This document shows, piece after piece, positions 7,683 through 15,125 of a DNA stretch of 22,477 nt (the first letter of the stretch is position 1; every line of letters begins with the position of its first letter). The stretch covers positions 1 to 22,477 of the forward strand of contig JBGAVQ010000066.1 in assembly GCA_044228045.1 (NCBI GenBank). The letters are read 5' to 3'. Position numbers and translations under genes: made by a program. A model generated the notes under the pieces. It had not been told where the DNA came from. It was given only the letters and a program-made list of their open reading frames with translations, and made no database searches. The DNA is from JAXLVB01 sp044228045 (GTDB lineage: Bacteria; Bacteroidota; Bacteroidia; Cytophagales; Spirosomataceae).

Positions 7683-7695
7683 GCAATAAATAACG

Positions 7696-9078
7696 ATGAA
7701 AAATAAAATCAGAATCGGCTGCGGGGCAGGGTTTTCGGGCGATAGATTAGAACCTGCTATTATTTTGGCCAAAAAAGGTGAATTAGATTATTTGGTGTTG
7801 GAATGTTTGGCCGAACGTACCATTGCCCTCGCCCAAAAACGCAAACTCGCTGACCCCACCAAAGGCTACGACCCGCTGCTCGAACGTCGCATCGAAAGTT
7901 TGTTGCCTATTTTGGTTAAAAACAACGTTCGACTTATCACCAATATGGGCGCAGCGAACCCGATTGAGGGGGCAAAGAAAATTATAGAAATTGCTCAAAA
8001 ACAAGGGTTTAATATCAAAGTAGCAGCCGTGACGGGAGATTCGCTCATTGACGATTTACGATTCTCGAATGACGATTTTATGAAATTTGGCAATGAAGAT
8101 TTTGCCTATAATTTAATCGTAAATCGCAAATCGAGTTCAATCGTAAACTCAGCCAATGCTTATATGGGTGTAGAAGGGATTTTAGTGGCCTTACAGTCTG
8201 ATGCACAAATCATTATTACGGGACGAGTAGCAGACCCTTCGCTGTTTTTAGCTCCAATGATTCACGAATTTGCTTGGAAAACCGACGATTATGATTTGAT
8301 GGCCAAAGGTACGGTTATTGGGCATTTGTTAGAGTGTGCGGGGCAAGTTACTGGCGGTTATTTTGCCGACCCCGTTAAAAAAACTGTTGAAAACCTGGAT
8401 ACATTGGGTCATCCTTTTGCCGATGTTTTTGCGGATGGTTCGGCTATCATTAGCAAGGTAGAAGGAACGGGTGGAATTGTCAATTTGGCTACGACCAAAG
8501 AACAACTATTGTATGAGGTTGTCAATCCTTATGCCTATCTCACACCCGATGTTTCGGCTGATTTTACAACGGTATATTTGGAGGAACTATCTGAAAATCA
8601 GGTTAAAGTATGGGGCGCAACAGGAAAAGAAAAACCCTCAACCCTCAAAGTAAGCGTAGGGTATCAGGCAGGTTTTTTGGGCGAAGGCGAGATTTCGTAC
8701 GCAGGGGCTAATGCACTGGCAAGGGCAAAGTTAGCAGGTGATATTTTGGAGCAACGACTTAAAGCCCTATTTCCAGATTTGCGGATTGATTTTGTGGGTT
8801 TAAATTCTATTTTCCGTTCGCCGTTGCCAGTGTCCTCGCCGTTGTCAGTGTCCTCACTGACAACCCAAACGCCCTCCGAAGTCAGACTGAGGGTAGCTGC
8901 CAAAGCCGATACTGCCTACAAAGCAAATCTCATCGGCGAAGAAGTCGAAGCCCTCTATACCAACGGCCCAGCGGGTGGTGGCGGGGCGAGAAAATACGTC
9001 ACCGAACTCATCGGTATTGTGTCAGTTTTGATTGATAGACAAAAAGTTACGCCTGAAATAACCCTCTTTGAATCGTAA
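7696..9078 (+). CDS. AtuA-family protein (acyclic terpene utilisation N-terminal domain, DUF1446)
   Basis: This 460-aa cytosolic protein matches the AtuA N-terminal domain family (PF07287), named after an acyclic-terpene (citronellol/geraniol) degradation gene of Pseudomonas, although most members have unknown activity. Recognisable stretches are the N-terminal IGCGAGFSGDRLEPA, NMGAANP (residues 83-89), GRVADPSLFLAPM, HLLECAGQVTGGYFADP, and C-terminal EVRLRVAAKA and LYTNGPAGGGGARKYV (about 420-435). Many homologues are near 600 aa because an extra small domain is fused at the C-terminus; here that domain is the next gene. Residues of about 375-390 (SPLPVSSPLSVSSLTTQ) are low complexity and encoded by a repeat hairpin, probably an in-frame insertion before the conserved EVRLRV strand. 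Context with a carboxylate transporter suggests metabolism of an organic acid or its CoA ester; that is inference. Confidence 0.83.
   Translation: MKNKIRIGCGAGFSGDRLEPAIILAKKGELDYLVLECLAERTIALAQKRKLADPTKGYDPLLERRIESLLPILVKNNVRLITNMGAANPIEGAKKIIEIAQKQGFNIKVAAVTGDSLIDDLRFSNDDFMKFGNEDFAYNLIVNRKSSSIVNSANAYMGVEGILVALQSDAQIIITGRVADPSLFLAPMIHEFAWKTDDYDLMAKGTVIGHLLECAGQVTGGYFADPVKKTVENLDTLGHPFADVFADGSAIISKVEGTGGIVNLATTKEQLLYEVVNPYAYLTPDVSADFTTVYLEELSENQVKVWGATGKEKPSTLKVSVGYQAGFLGEGEISYAGANALARAKLAGDILEQRLKALFPDLRIDFVGLNSIFRSPLPVSSPLSVSSLTTQTPSEVRLRVAAKADTAYKANLIGEEVEALYTNGPAGGGGARKYVTELIGIVSVLIDRQKVTPEITLFES
8823..8864. repeat. Second hairpin family, in frame in the AtuA-like gene
   Basis: GTTGTCAGTG (8841-8850) and CACTGACAAC (8855-8864) form a perfect 10-bp stem with a TCCT loop. 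Just upstream, GTTGCCAGTGTCCTC (8823-8837) repeats the left half with one change, so this is one and a half copies of the unit. It is unrelated in sequence to the GTAG...CTAC palindromes. Confidence 0.8.
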
Positions 9079-9099
9079 TTTATTTACTCATTATTTTCT

Positions 9100-9405
9100 A
9101 TGAAACTCTACGACATCGCTCACAGCCGTGCAGGCGACAAAGGCAATGTTTCAACATTGTCGTTGATTCCTTATGACGAAAAAGACTACGAGTTATTGTG
9201 CCAAAAAGTAACTGCCGAGAAAGTGACAAATCACCTGAAAGACATCGTTTCTGGTGAAATTGTACGGTACGAAATGCCTAATATTTCAGCGTTGTTATTT
9301 GTATGTCAAGATGCCTTGTTGACGGGCGTAACTACCTCATTAGCGATAGATACGCACGGAAAAGCTTTGAGCTATGCGCTGTTGGAAATGGAGATTGAGC
9401 CGTAG
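9100..9405 (+). CDS. Small AtuA-like C-terminal domain protein
   Basis: A 101-residue protein that matches the small alpha/beta (ferredoxin-fold-like) domain found either fused to the C-terminus of AtuA/DUF1446 proteins or encoded right after them. The opening LYDIAHSRAGDKGN and later YEMPNISALLFVCQDAL are characteristic of that domain. It starts 21 bases after the AtuA-like gene and probably forms a complex with its product, as the fused versions imply. No signal peptide or membrane segment is visible. It is the last gene of the long first transcription run; no clear intrinsic terminator follows. Activity is unknown. Confidence 0.8.
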   Translation: MKLYDIAHSRAGDKGNVSTLSLIPYDEKDYELLCQKVTAEKVTNHLKDIVSGEIVRYEMPNISALLFVCQDALLTGVTTSLAIDTHGKALSYALLEMEIEP

Positions 9406-9673
9406 CTTATTTCATTCTAAACAACACCACGAAAGCCGAAAGTCCGCTTGTTGGGCAATACAAATATTTACGACATCTGTAATGTTCCCTAAATTAGAAT
9501 TTTGGCTAAATCATTAGACTTGGTAAGCTATACTCATTCAAAAATAGATTGCGAAAACTACTCTTCTCAAAAGTCCTTTTCTCGAACGGTTCAGGCCGAC
9601 GGCTGAGGCAGTAAGTGATTGGGGTTTCGGCAATAGCAGTGGCGAAGCACCCAATTCTGGTTAAGTATAGTCC

Positions 9674-9702
9674 ACTATTATGGCGTTTGTAGACATAATA
9701 GT
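9674..9702. repeat. Inverted repeat, 9-bp arms
   Basis: ACTATTATG (9674-9682) and CATAATAGT (9694-9702) are exact reverse complements with an 11-base spacer. It lies just upstream of the -33 box of the 9738 promoter. It may be a regulator site, a weak hairpin, or chance in AT-rich DNA. Confidence 0.4.
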
Positions 9703-9714
9703 AAATGGCTATAA

Positions 9715-9745
9715 TTGTTACGGGGGGTCACATATACTACTTTTG
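9715..9745 (+). promoter_or_regulatory. Bacteroidota-type promoter upstream of the DsrE-like gene
   Basis: TTG (9715-9717), a 20-base spacer and TACTTTTG (9738-9745) match the TTG-N19-21-TAnnTTTG consensus of the primary Bacteroidota sigma factor. Transcription should begin near 9750, giving a leader of roughly 65 bases before the ATG at 9817. Confidence 0.6.
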
Positions 9746-9816
9746 AAATTTTGCACTACATATGTTTTATCGCTTATTTACATAAATTAATTCATGATTT
9801 CTTAATTCTTCTCAAA

Positions 9817-10341
9817 ATGAAAAAACTAACGCTTTTTTGCTTGTTGATTTCAAGCTCACTATTTGGTCAAAAGATTTTCCCCGCCATCAAAAGCGGCGGT
9901 GGCATGTTTAAAGTGTCAGACCAAGTACCTGTTGCTGACAAAAATTTGAAATACAAAGTTATAGTTGACATCCATGAAGGGGCTCCCAAACCTGATTCGC
10001 TTAATGGAGGCATGGAAAAAATGGCCCGACTAATCAATTTGTACATGGATTCTGGTATTCCAAAAGAGAACATCGAGATTTCAGCGATTTTTCATTTTAC
10101 AGCAACGCCTGTCATTTTGAACGATGAAGCCTATACTAAAAAGTTTGGTGTACCCAACCCCAATACCAAATTGATGAACGAGATGGCCGCTTGGGGGGCA
10201 AAGTTTTACATTTGTGGGCAGTCGTTACACATGCGGAAATTAGTGAACGAACCCCGAAACTCCAATGTGCAGGTGGTGCAGTCGGCAATGGTCTATTTGA
10301 GTACTAAGCAGCTAAAAGGTTATGTAGTGATATTGCCTTAG
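9817..10341 (+). CDS. Secreted DsrE-like protein
   Basis: This 174-residue protein starts at 9817, where MKKLTLFCLLISSSLFG gives a signal peptide; an upstream in-frame start would precede it with unlikely sequence and would overlap the promoter. The mature part fits the DsrE/DsrF-like fold (PF02635): YKVIVDIHEG strand (46-54), a helix with ARLINLYMDSGI, IEISAIFHFTATPVIL, and WGAKFYICGQSL with a single conserved cysteine at 133. DsrE proteins carry or transfer sulfur on such a cysteine; exported relatives are common in Bacteroidota but their job is not established. It is expressed from its own promoter and is followed by a serine hydrolase about 80 bases downstream. No sulfur-oxidation genes are nearby. 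Confidence 0.75.
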   Translation: MKKLTLFCLLISSSLFGQKIFPAIKSGGGMFKVSDQVPVADKNLKYKVIVDIHEGAPKPDSLNGGMEKMARLINLYMDSGIPKENIEISAIFHFTATPVILNDEAYTKKFGVPNPNTKLMNEMAAWGAKFYICGQSLHMRKLVNEPRNSNVQVVQSAMVYLSTKQLKGYVVILP

Positions 10342-10348
10342 CCCCATG

Positions 10349-10366
10349 TTTCGTACCTTCACGAAA
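10349..10366. repeat. Short imperfect palindrome, copy 1 (TTTCGTACCTTCACGAAA)
   Basis: Arms TTTCGT/ACGAAA flank an imperfect centre. A closely similar palindrome is at 21283-21302. It begins 8 bases after a stop codon. No T-run follows, so it is not a clear terminator. Confidence 0.5.
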
Positions 10367-10423
10367 TATATAGGCGAAAGCAATTGAGTGCTATATCATG
10401 TCATTCTTAATTCCAACAGCCGT

Positions 10424-11986
10424 ATGAAAAAACATCTCCCACTCATCTTCTTACTTTTCCTAATCTGCGGGGCATCACAAGCGCAAGTGATTACGTCGCA
10501 GCAAGTAGATGCGCTGGTTGAACGAACCCTCACCACCTTTGACGTACCAGGTATTGCCGTGGCTATTGTAAAAGACGGAAAAGTAATTCATTCTAAAGGA
10601 TATGGAGTTCGTTCACTCAATACCAAGCAAAAAGTGGATGAAAACACGCTTTTTGGTATCGCTTCTAACAGCAAGGCTTTCACAACAGCGGCAATTGGTA
10701 TTTTGATTGACGATGGCAAATTACAATGGGACACCAAGGTTATTGACATTATTCCCGAGTTTAGAATGTATAATCCTTACGTAACCGAAGAATTCACCGT
10801 TCGTGATTTACTGACACACCGCAGTGGTCTGGGCTTAGGAGCTGGCGACCTCATGTTTTGGCCTGATTCCACAGATTTTACTATCAATGACATCATTCAT
10901 AATTTGCGTTACTTGAAACCTGTTTCTGGTTTTCGCACCAAATATGATTACGACAACCTGCTGTACATGGTAGCAGGCGAAGTGGTAGCAAGACTTAGCG
11001 GCAAAAGTTGGGAAGCATTTGTAGAGGAACGCATCATGCAACCTTTACAAATGACACACAGTGCAGGTTCGTGGTTTCGCTTGAAAGATACTTCTAACAT
11101 CATAGATGCTCATGCTCCCATTGATGGAAAAGTACAGGTGATTAGTAGGCACAAAGAGACCTTCGGCAGTTCGGCTGGGGGTATTTATTCTAACATAGCC
11201 GACATGAGCAAGTGGATTATTATGCAAATGCACGATGGCAAATACGGAGATAATTTGAGTAAACGTCTATTTAGTACGAAGGTGCATAACGATATGTGGT
11301 CACCGCAAACCATTATCCCTGTAAACACTACACCACCTTACAACACGCATTTTAGTGCTTATGGTTTAGGCTGGGGTTTGAGCGATGTCAAAGGCTATAA
11401 GCAAGTTACGCACACAGGCGGGCTCGAAGGCATGGTTACGCAAGTGACGCTGTTGCCCGAACTCCAATTGGGTATCATCGTTTTTACCAATCAACAATCA
11501 GGTGCTGCCTTTACGGCAATTACGAATACCATTAAAGATAGCTACTTGGGTATTCCGCCCACCGACCGAGTAAAACAATACAGTGACCGAGAAAAAGCAG
11601 GCGTGGCCGAAGCCAACAAAATCACCAAAGATATTTGGGATGCCATAGCAACGCAGCAGAAGAATAATACTACAAAAGTGGATGTAAAAGCATATCTTGG
11701 CACGTACAGAGACAATTGGTTTGGTGATGTAGTGATTAGCATGAAGGCAGGCAAATTGTGGTTTGATGCCAAACATTCCCCAAAATTGACGGGCGAAATG
11801 CTCTATTACAAAGGCAATACGTTTATCGTGAAATGGACAAACCGTAGTTTTGATGCCGATGCGTATGTGATGTTTCAAACAGACGATAAAGGAAAACCCG
11901 CTTCCATCAAAATGAAACCCATTTCTCCACTCACCGATTTTAGCTTCGATTTTCAAGATTTGGATTTGCATCGAGTGGAGAAATAA
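10424..11986 (+). CDS. Secreted beta-lactamase-fold serine hydrolase with C-terminal DUF3471-like domain
   Basis: The ATG at 10424 gives MKKHLPLIFLLFLICGASQA, a clean signal peptide, and a 520-aa protein; the upstream GTG at 10388 would only extend it with unlikely sequence. The catalytic domain (PF00144, class C beta-lactamase / esterase EstB / D-Ala-D-Ala peptidase superfamily) shows SNSK (81-84; nucleophile Ser81, Lys84), YDN (176-178) and HTGG near 327-330 in place of KTG. The last 120 residues (AYLGTYRDNWFGDVVISMKAGKL...) look like the beta-barrel DUF3471-type domain often fused to these hydrolases. Members may cut peptidoglycan-like peptides, D-amino-acid peptides or esters; resistance to beta-lactams is not implied. 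It is probably periplasmic. Confidence 0.85.
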   Translation: MKKHLPLIFLLFLICGASQAQVITSQQVDALVERTLTTFDVPGIAVAIVKDGKVIHSKGYGVRSLNTKQKVDENTLFGIASNSKAFTTAAIGILIDDGKLQWDTKVIDIIPEFRMYNPYVTEEFTVRDLLTHRSGLGLGAGDLMFWPDSTDFTINDIIHNLRYLKPVSGFRTKYDYDNLLYMVAGEVVARLSGKSWEAFVEERIMQPLQMTHSAGSWFRLKDTSNIIDAHAPIDGKVQVISRHKETFGSSAGGIYSNIADMSKWIIMQMHDGKYGDNLSKRLFSTKVHNDMWSPQTIIPVNTTPPYNTHFSAYGLGWGLSDVKGYKQVTHTGGLEGMVTQVTLLPELQLGIIVFTNQQSGAAFTAITNTIKDSYLGIPPTDRVKQYSDREKAGVAEANKITKDIWDAIATQQKNNTTKVDVKAYLGTYRDNWFGDVVISMKAGKLWFDAKHSPKLTGEMLYYKGNTFIVKWTNRSFDADAYVMFQTDDKGKPASIKMKPISPLTDFSFDFQDLDLHRVEK

Positions 11987-12016
11987 TAGAACCTTCAAGC
12001 GATTCTCCCCAATAAA

Positions 12017-12046
12017 TTGCAAGACTTTGGTATCTTGTTTATCTTG
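12017..12046 (+). promoter_or_regulatory. Weak candidate promoter for the GH127 gene
   Basis: TTG (12017-12019), a 20-base spacer and TATCTTG (12040-12046) resemble the Bacteroidota consensus with a one-base-short -7 box. TATCTTG also occurs at 12031-12037, which weakens the call. Confidence 0.3.
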
Positions 12047-12074
12047 CAAGGACTTAACCCAAACCAGCCTTGCT

Positions 12075-14135
12075 ATGAAAAAACTGTTACTTCAATCGCT
12101 GACCTATTGTCTTGTTCTCCTTGTCTTCTCGCTGAAGACATTTGCTCAAAACAAAGACTACACTTACCGTTGCGTACCTTTTACGCAAGTGAAGCTGACC
12201 GATAATTTTTGGCTTCCTCGCATGGAGCAAAACGCCAAAGTGACTATTCCACACGCATTTCGCAAAAGTGAAGAAACAGGGCGAGTCAAAAACTTTATTC
12301 AAGCAGCCAATCATTCGGGTAAACTATGCTCTATCTATCCCTTTGATGACTCTGATGTCTATAAAATCATTGAAGGGGCTTCGTATTCGTTGAGTATTTT
12401 TCCAGATAAACAGCTTGACCACTACGTGGACTCGCTCATTACCATCATCGGCAATGCCCAAGAGCCTGACGGCTACCTCTATACGGTGCGCACGATGGGT
12501 TCGCCACACGACTGGATTGGTACTGAGCGTTGGGAAAAAGAACACGAACTTAGCCACGAACTCTATAATGTAGGCCACCTCTACGAAGCCGCTACGGCTC
12601 ATTATTTGGCTACCGGAAAACGTAATTTGTTGGACATCGCCCTCAAAAATGCCAATTTGATAGACCAAGTTTTTGGCCCGGGTAAAAGAGCTGTTGCCCC
12701 CGGCCACCAAGTCATTGAAATCGGTCTGGTCAAGCTCTACCGCATCACGGGCGATGTGAAATATCTTAATTTGTCGAAATTTTTTATTGATTGCCGAGGC
12801 CAACGCCAATACGCCAAGAAAACAGGTGAGTCAGATAACGTGTGGGAAACTGGCGAATATTGGCAAGACCACAAGCCTGTAACCGAGCAAACCGAAGCCA
12901 CAGGTCACTCAGTAAGAGCGGTTTATTTATACTCGGGCATGGCCGATGTAGCCGCCCTCACAGGCAACGAAGCCTACTTAAATGCTATTTCAAAAATCTG
13001 GACCAGTGCTGTTGCTGGCAAAACCTACATCACAGGAGGCATTGGTACGGCAGGCGATGGCGAGCGTTTTGGCAAACCCTATGACCTGCCCAATCAGTCA
13101 GCTTACTGCGAAACTTGTGCAGCCATCGGTAGTGTGTTTTGGAACCAACGGATGTTCTCGCTCTATGGCGAAGCTAAGTATTTTGACATTGTAGAACGAA
13201 CGCTTTACAATGGCCTTATTTCAGGCATTGGGCTCGATGGCAAGACATTCAACTATACCAACCCCATGGAGTTTAACCTCCGCAATGGTAAAGTTTCGGG
13301 CGAGAAAACCCGTGTGCCGTGGTTTGGTTGCTCGTGTTGCCCCACCAATGTCAATCGCTTACTGCCGTCGATACCAGGCTACATTTATGCACAAGAGGGT
13401 AACAATCTGTATGTCAATCTGTTTGTGAGTAGCGAAACTAACCTGACACTCACCAACATGACCATTGGTAAAAGTAAGAAGCCTCAGCAAGTTGCCGTAA
13501 AACTGAGTCAAACCAGTAATTATCCGTGGGATGGCAACATCAAAATCAATGTTGAGCCACAAAAAACAGCCTTCTTCCCCTTGTATGTACGCATACCCGG
13601 TTGGGCTCGCAACGAGCCATTCCCAAGTGATTTATATGCATTTGCCGATGCGTCATCCTCAAAAATAGAACTTAAAATCAACGGACAAGTTACTGATATT
13701 CAGATTCAGAATGGCTACTTAGTCCTGAACCGAAACTGGCAAAAAGGTGATGTAGTCGAACTGAATTTGCCTATGGAAGTTCGTAGAGTAAAAGCCAATG
13801 ACAAAGTAAAAGCCGATATCGGCAAGGTAGCTTTGCAGCGTGGCCCAGTGGTCTATTGTGCTGAATTTACCGATAACAACGGTCGCACCAGCAACTTGAT
13901 TTTACCAAATGACGCTACTTTTTCATCAGAATACAAGGCTGATTTACTCAATGGCATCACCGTACTAAAAGGCACAGCCAATGCCGTACAAGTTACCAAT
14001 AATGGTACTGGAATTGAGACCAAAACGCAGTCATTCACGCTGATTCCGTACTATGCTCGCTCAAACCGAGGCGAAGGCGAGATGCGGGTATGGTTCCCGA
14101 CCAAAATTGTGAACGCCGAGTTGATGACTGAGTAA
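12075..14135 (+). CDS. GH127 beta-L-arabinofuranosidase-type glycoside hydrolase
   Basis: The start at 12075 gives a signal peptide (MKKLLLQSLTYCLVLLVFSLKTFA) and a 686-aa protein, normal for glycoside hydrolase family 127 (PF07944, formerly DUF1680). GH127 enzymes remove beta-L-arabinofuranose with a catalytic cysteine held by zinc. The expected residues are present: GGIGTAGDGERF with Glu330 (acid/base), YCETCA with Glu346 and Cys348, and FGCSCCPTN with the adjacent Cys421/Cys422. The N-terminal two thirds is an alpha/alpha barrel and the C-terminal third (from about 440) is beta-rich. It is periplasmic or outer-surface. Two genes follow at short spacing, a Tat-signal TIM-barrel protein and an FAD oxidoreductase. 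Related families (GH146 and others) share the fold, so the exact sugar specificity is uncertain. Confidence 0.88.
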   Translation: MKKLLLQSLTYCLVLLVFSLKTFAQNKDYTYRCVPFTQVKLTDNFWLPRMEQNAKVTIPHAFRKSEETGRVKNFIQAANHSGKLCSIYPFDDSDVYKIIEGASYSLSIFPDKQLDHYVDSLITIIGNAQEPDGYLYTVRTMGSPHDWIGTERWEKEHELSHELYNVGHLYEAATAHYLATGKRNLLDIALKNANLIDQVFGPGKRAVAPGHQVIEIGLVKLYRITGDVKYLNLSKFFIDCRGQRQYAKKTGESDNVWETGEYWQDHKPVTEQTEATGHSVRAVYLYSGMADVAALTGNEAYLNAISKIWTSAVAGKTYITGGIGTAGDGERFGKPYDLPNQSAYCETCAAIGSVFWNQRMFSLYGEAKYFDIVERTLYNGLISGIGLDGKTFNYTNPMEFNLRNGKVSGEKTRVPWFGCSCCPTNVNRLLPSIPGYIYAQEGNNLYVNLFVSSETNLTLTNMTIGKSKKPQQVAVKLSQTSNYPWDGNIKINVEPQKTAFFPLYVRIPGWARNEPFPSDLYAFADASSSKIELKINGQVTDIQIQNGYLVLNRNWQKGDVVELNLPMEVRRVKANDKVKADIGKVALQRGPVVYCAEFTDNNGRTSNLILPNDATFSSEYKADLLNGITVLKGTANAVQVTNNGTGIETKTQSFTLIPYYARSNRGEGEMRVWFPTKIVNAELMTE

Positions 14136-14157
14136 GCAACCTAAATGCCATTTACTG

Positions 14158-15087
14158 ATGAATAATCCACGTCGTAATTTCCTAAAAACCATTGCCTTAA
14201 GTGGAATTGGGTTGAGTACAGACTTTTCGCCCCAAAACAAAGTTGAACCCACAGCCGCCGGGCGTATCAAGCTAAGTGTATCGAGCTATTCGTATTGGCA
14301 CTTCAAAAAAGACAAATTCCCGATAGAAAAAGTCATTGACGAAGCCGCCAAGCTGGGCGTTGAGGGAATAGACGTTTTGCACCGCCAAATGGAAGGTGAA
14401 GACAACGCCTACATCCAAAAACTCAAACGCCATGCTTTTGTCAACGGCATTGCACTCACGTGTCTTTCTATCCATCAAGGTTTTGTGACACCTGACAAAG
14501 ACGAATTGAAAAAGAACGTAGATCACACCAAAAAGTGCATTGAACTGTCCGCCAAAATGGGAATTCCGTGTATGCGCCTCAACACAGGCCGCTGGAACAC
14601 CACCAAGTCATTTGACGAATTGATGAAAAACAGGGGTATTGAACCCATTTTGCCCGGCTATACCGAAGACGACGGCTTCAAATGGTGCATTGACGGCATC
14701 AATCAATGTTTGGCTACTGCCGAACAGAATGGCGTGCTATTGGCCCTCGAAAACCACTGGGGACTTGGCTCCACACCCGAAGGGCTCATCCGAATCAAAA
14801 AAGCCATTGATTCGCCGTGGTTGAGTATTTTGATGGATACGGGCAATTTTTTAGAAAATCCATACAGTAAGTTAGAGATGATTGCACCCTACACGCAGTT
14901 TGTACAAGCCAAAACCTACTACGGCGGTGGAGAATGGTATTCGTTGGAGTTAGACTACAAGCGCATTGTGGATATTTTGCGAAAAGTGAATTATCAAGGC
15001 TACATCTCCATTGAATTTGAAGGCAAAGAAGCCGCAGAAAGTGGCGTGCAAAAAAGTGTTGATTTGCTAAGGAAGGCGTTGGGATGA
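14158..15087 (+). CDS. Sugar phosphate isomerase/epimerase-like TIM-barrel protein with Tat-type signal
   Basis: This 309-aa protein begins MNNPRRNFLKTIALSGIGLS, where RRNFLK followed by a modest hydrophobic stretch is a twin-arginine export signal. The remainder is an AP-endonuclease-2 / xylose-isomerase-like TIM barrel (PF01261). Candidate metal ligands are Glu198 in LALENH, Asp227 in LMDTGN and Glu286 in SIEFEG, in the expected order. Proteins of this type isomerise or epimerise free sugars, keto-sugars or inositols; an exported form would act on periplasmic sugar. It lies 22 bases after the GH127 gene, so it may process what that hydrolase releases, which is inference. The exact reaction is unknown. 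Confidence 0.8.
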   Translation: MNNPRRNFLKTIALSGIGLSTDFSPQNKVEPTAAGRIKLSVSSYSYWHFKKDKFPIEKVIDEAAKLGVEGIDVLHRQMEGEDNAYIQKLKRHAFVNGIALTCLSIHQGFVTPDKDELKKNVDHTKKCIELSAKMGIPCMRLNTGRWNTTKSFDELMKNRGIEPILPGYTEDDGFKWCIDGINQCLATAEQNGVLLALENHWGLGSTPEGLIRIKKAIDSPWLSILMDTGNFLENPYSKLEMIAPYTQFVQAKTYYGGGEWYSLELDYKRIVDILRKVNYQGYISIEFEGKEAAESGVQKSVDLLRKALG

Positions 15088-15097
15088 GCTATATTTG
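15063..15097 (+). promoter_or_regulatory. Candidate promoter upstream of the FAD oxidoreductase
   Basis: TATATTTG (15090-15097) is a perfect -7 TAnnTTTG box. The nearest TTTG (15063-15066) is 23 bases away, slightly beyond the usual spacing, and lies within the preceding gene. Initiation near 15101 would give a leader of about 25 bases. Confidence 0.4.
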
Positions 15098-15125
15098 TGA
15101 AATTTTTATGCAATAATTTTCATTT

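Larger units (their letters stand above)
9406..9816. other. Gene-poor stretch of about 410 bases
   Basis: I see no convincing gene here. The first part (to about 9660) has short open frames on the minus strand but nothing I recognise. It then holds an imperfectly explained inverted repeat (9674-9702) and a good promoter (9715-9745) for the DsrE-like gene. It separates the first operon from the next unit. Confidence 0.6.

Noticed and set aside
8872..8893. CCCTC...GAGGG possible hairpin after the in-frame repeat
   Set aside because: The bases encode the conserved SEVRLRV segment of the AtuA family, and the inner bases do not pair around the same centre.
11498..12049. 183-codon open frame on the minus strand
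   Set aside because: It is antisense to the 3' end of the serine hydrolase, which has clear motifs, and has no recognisable domain.
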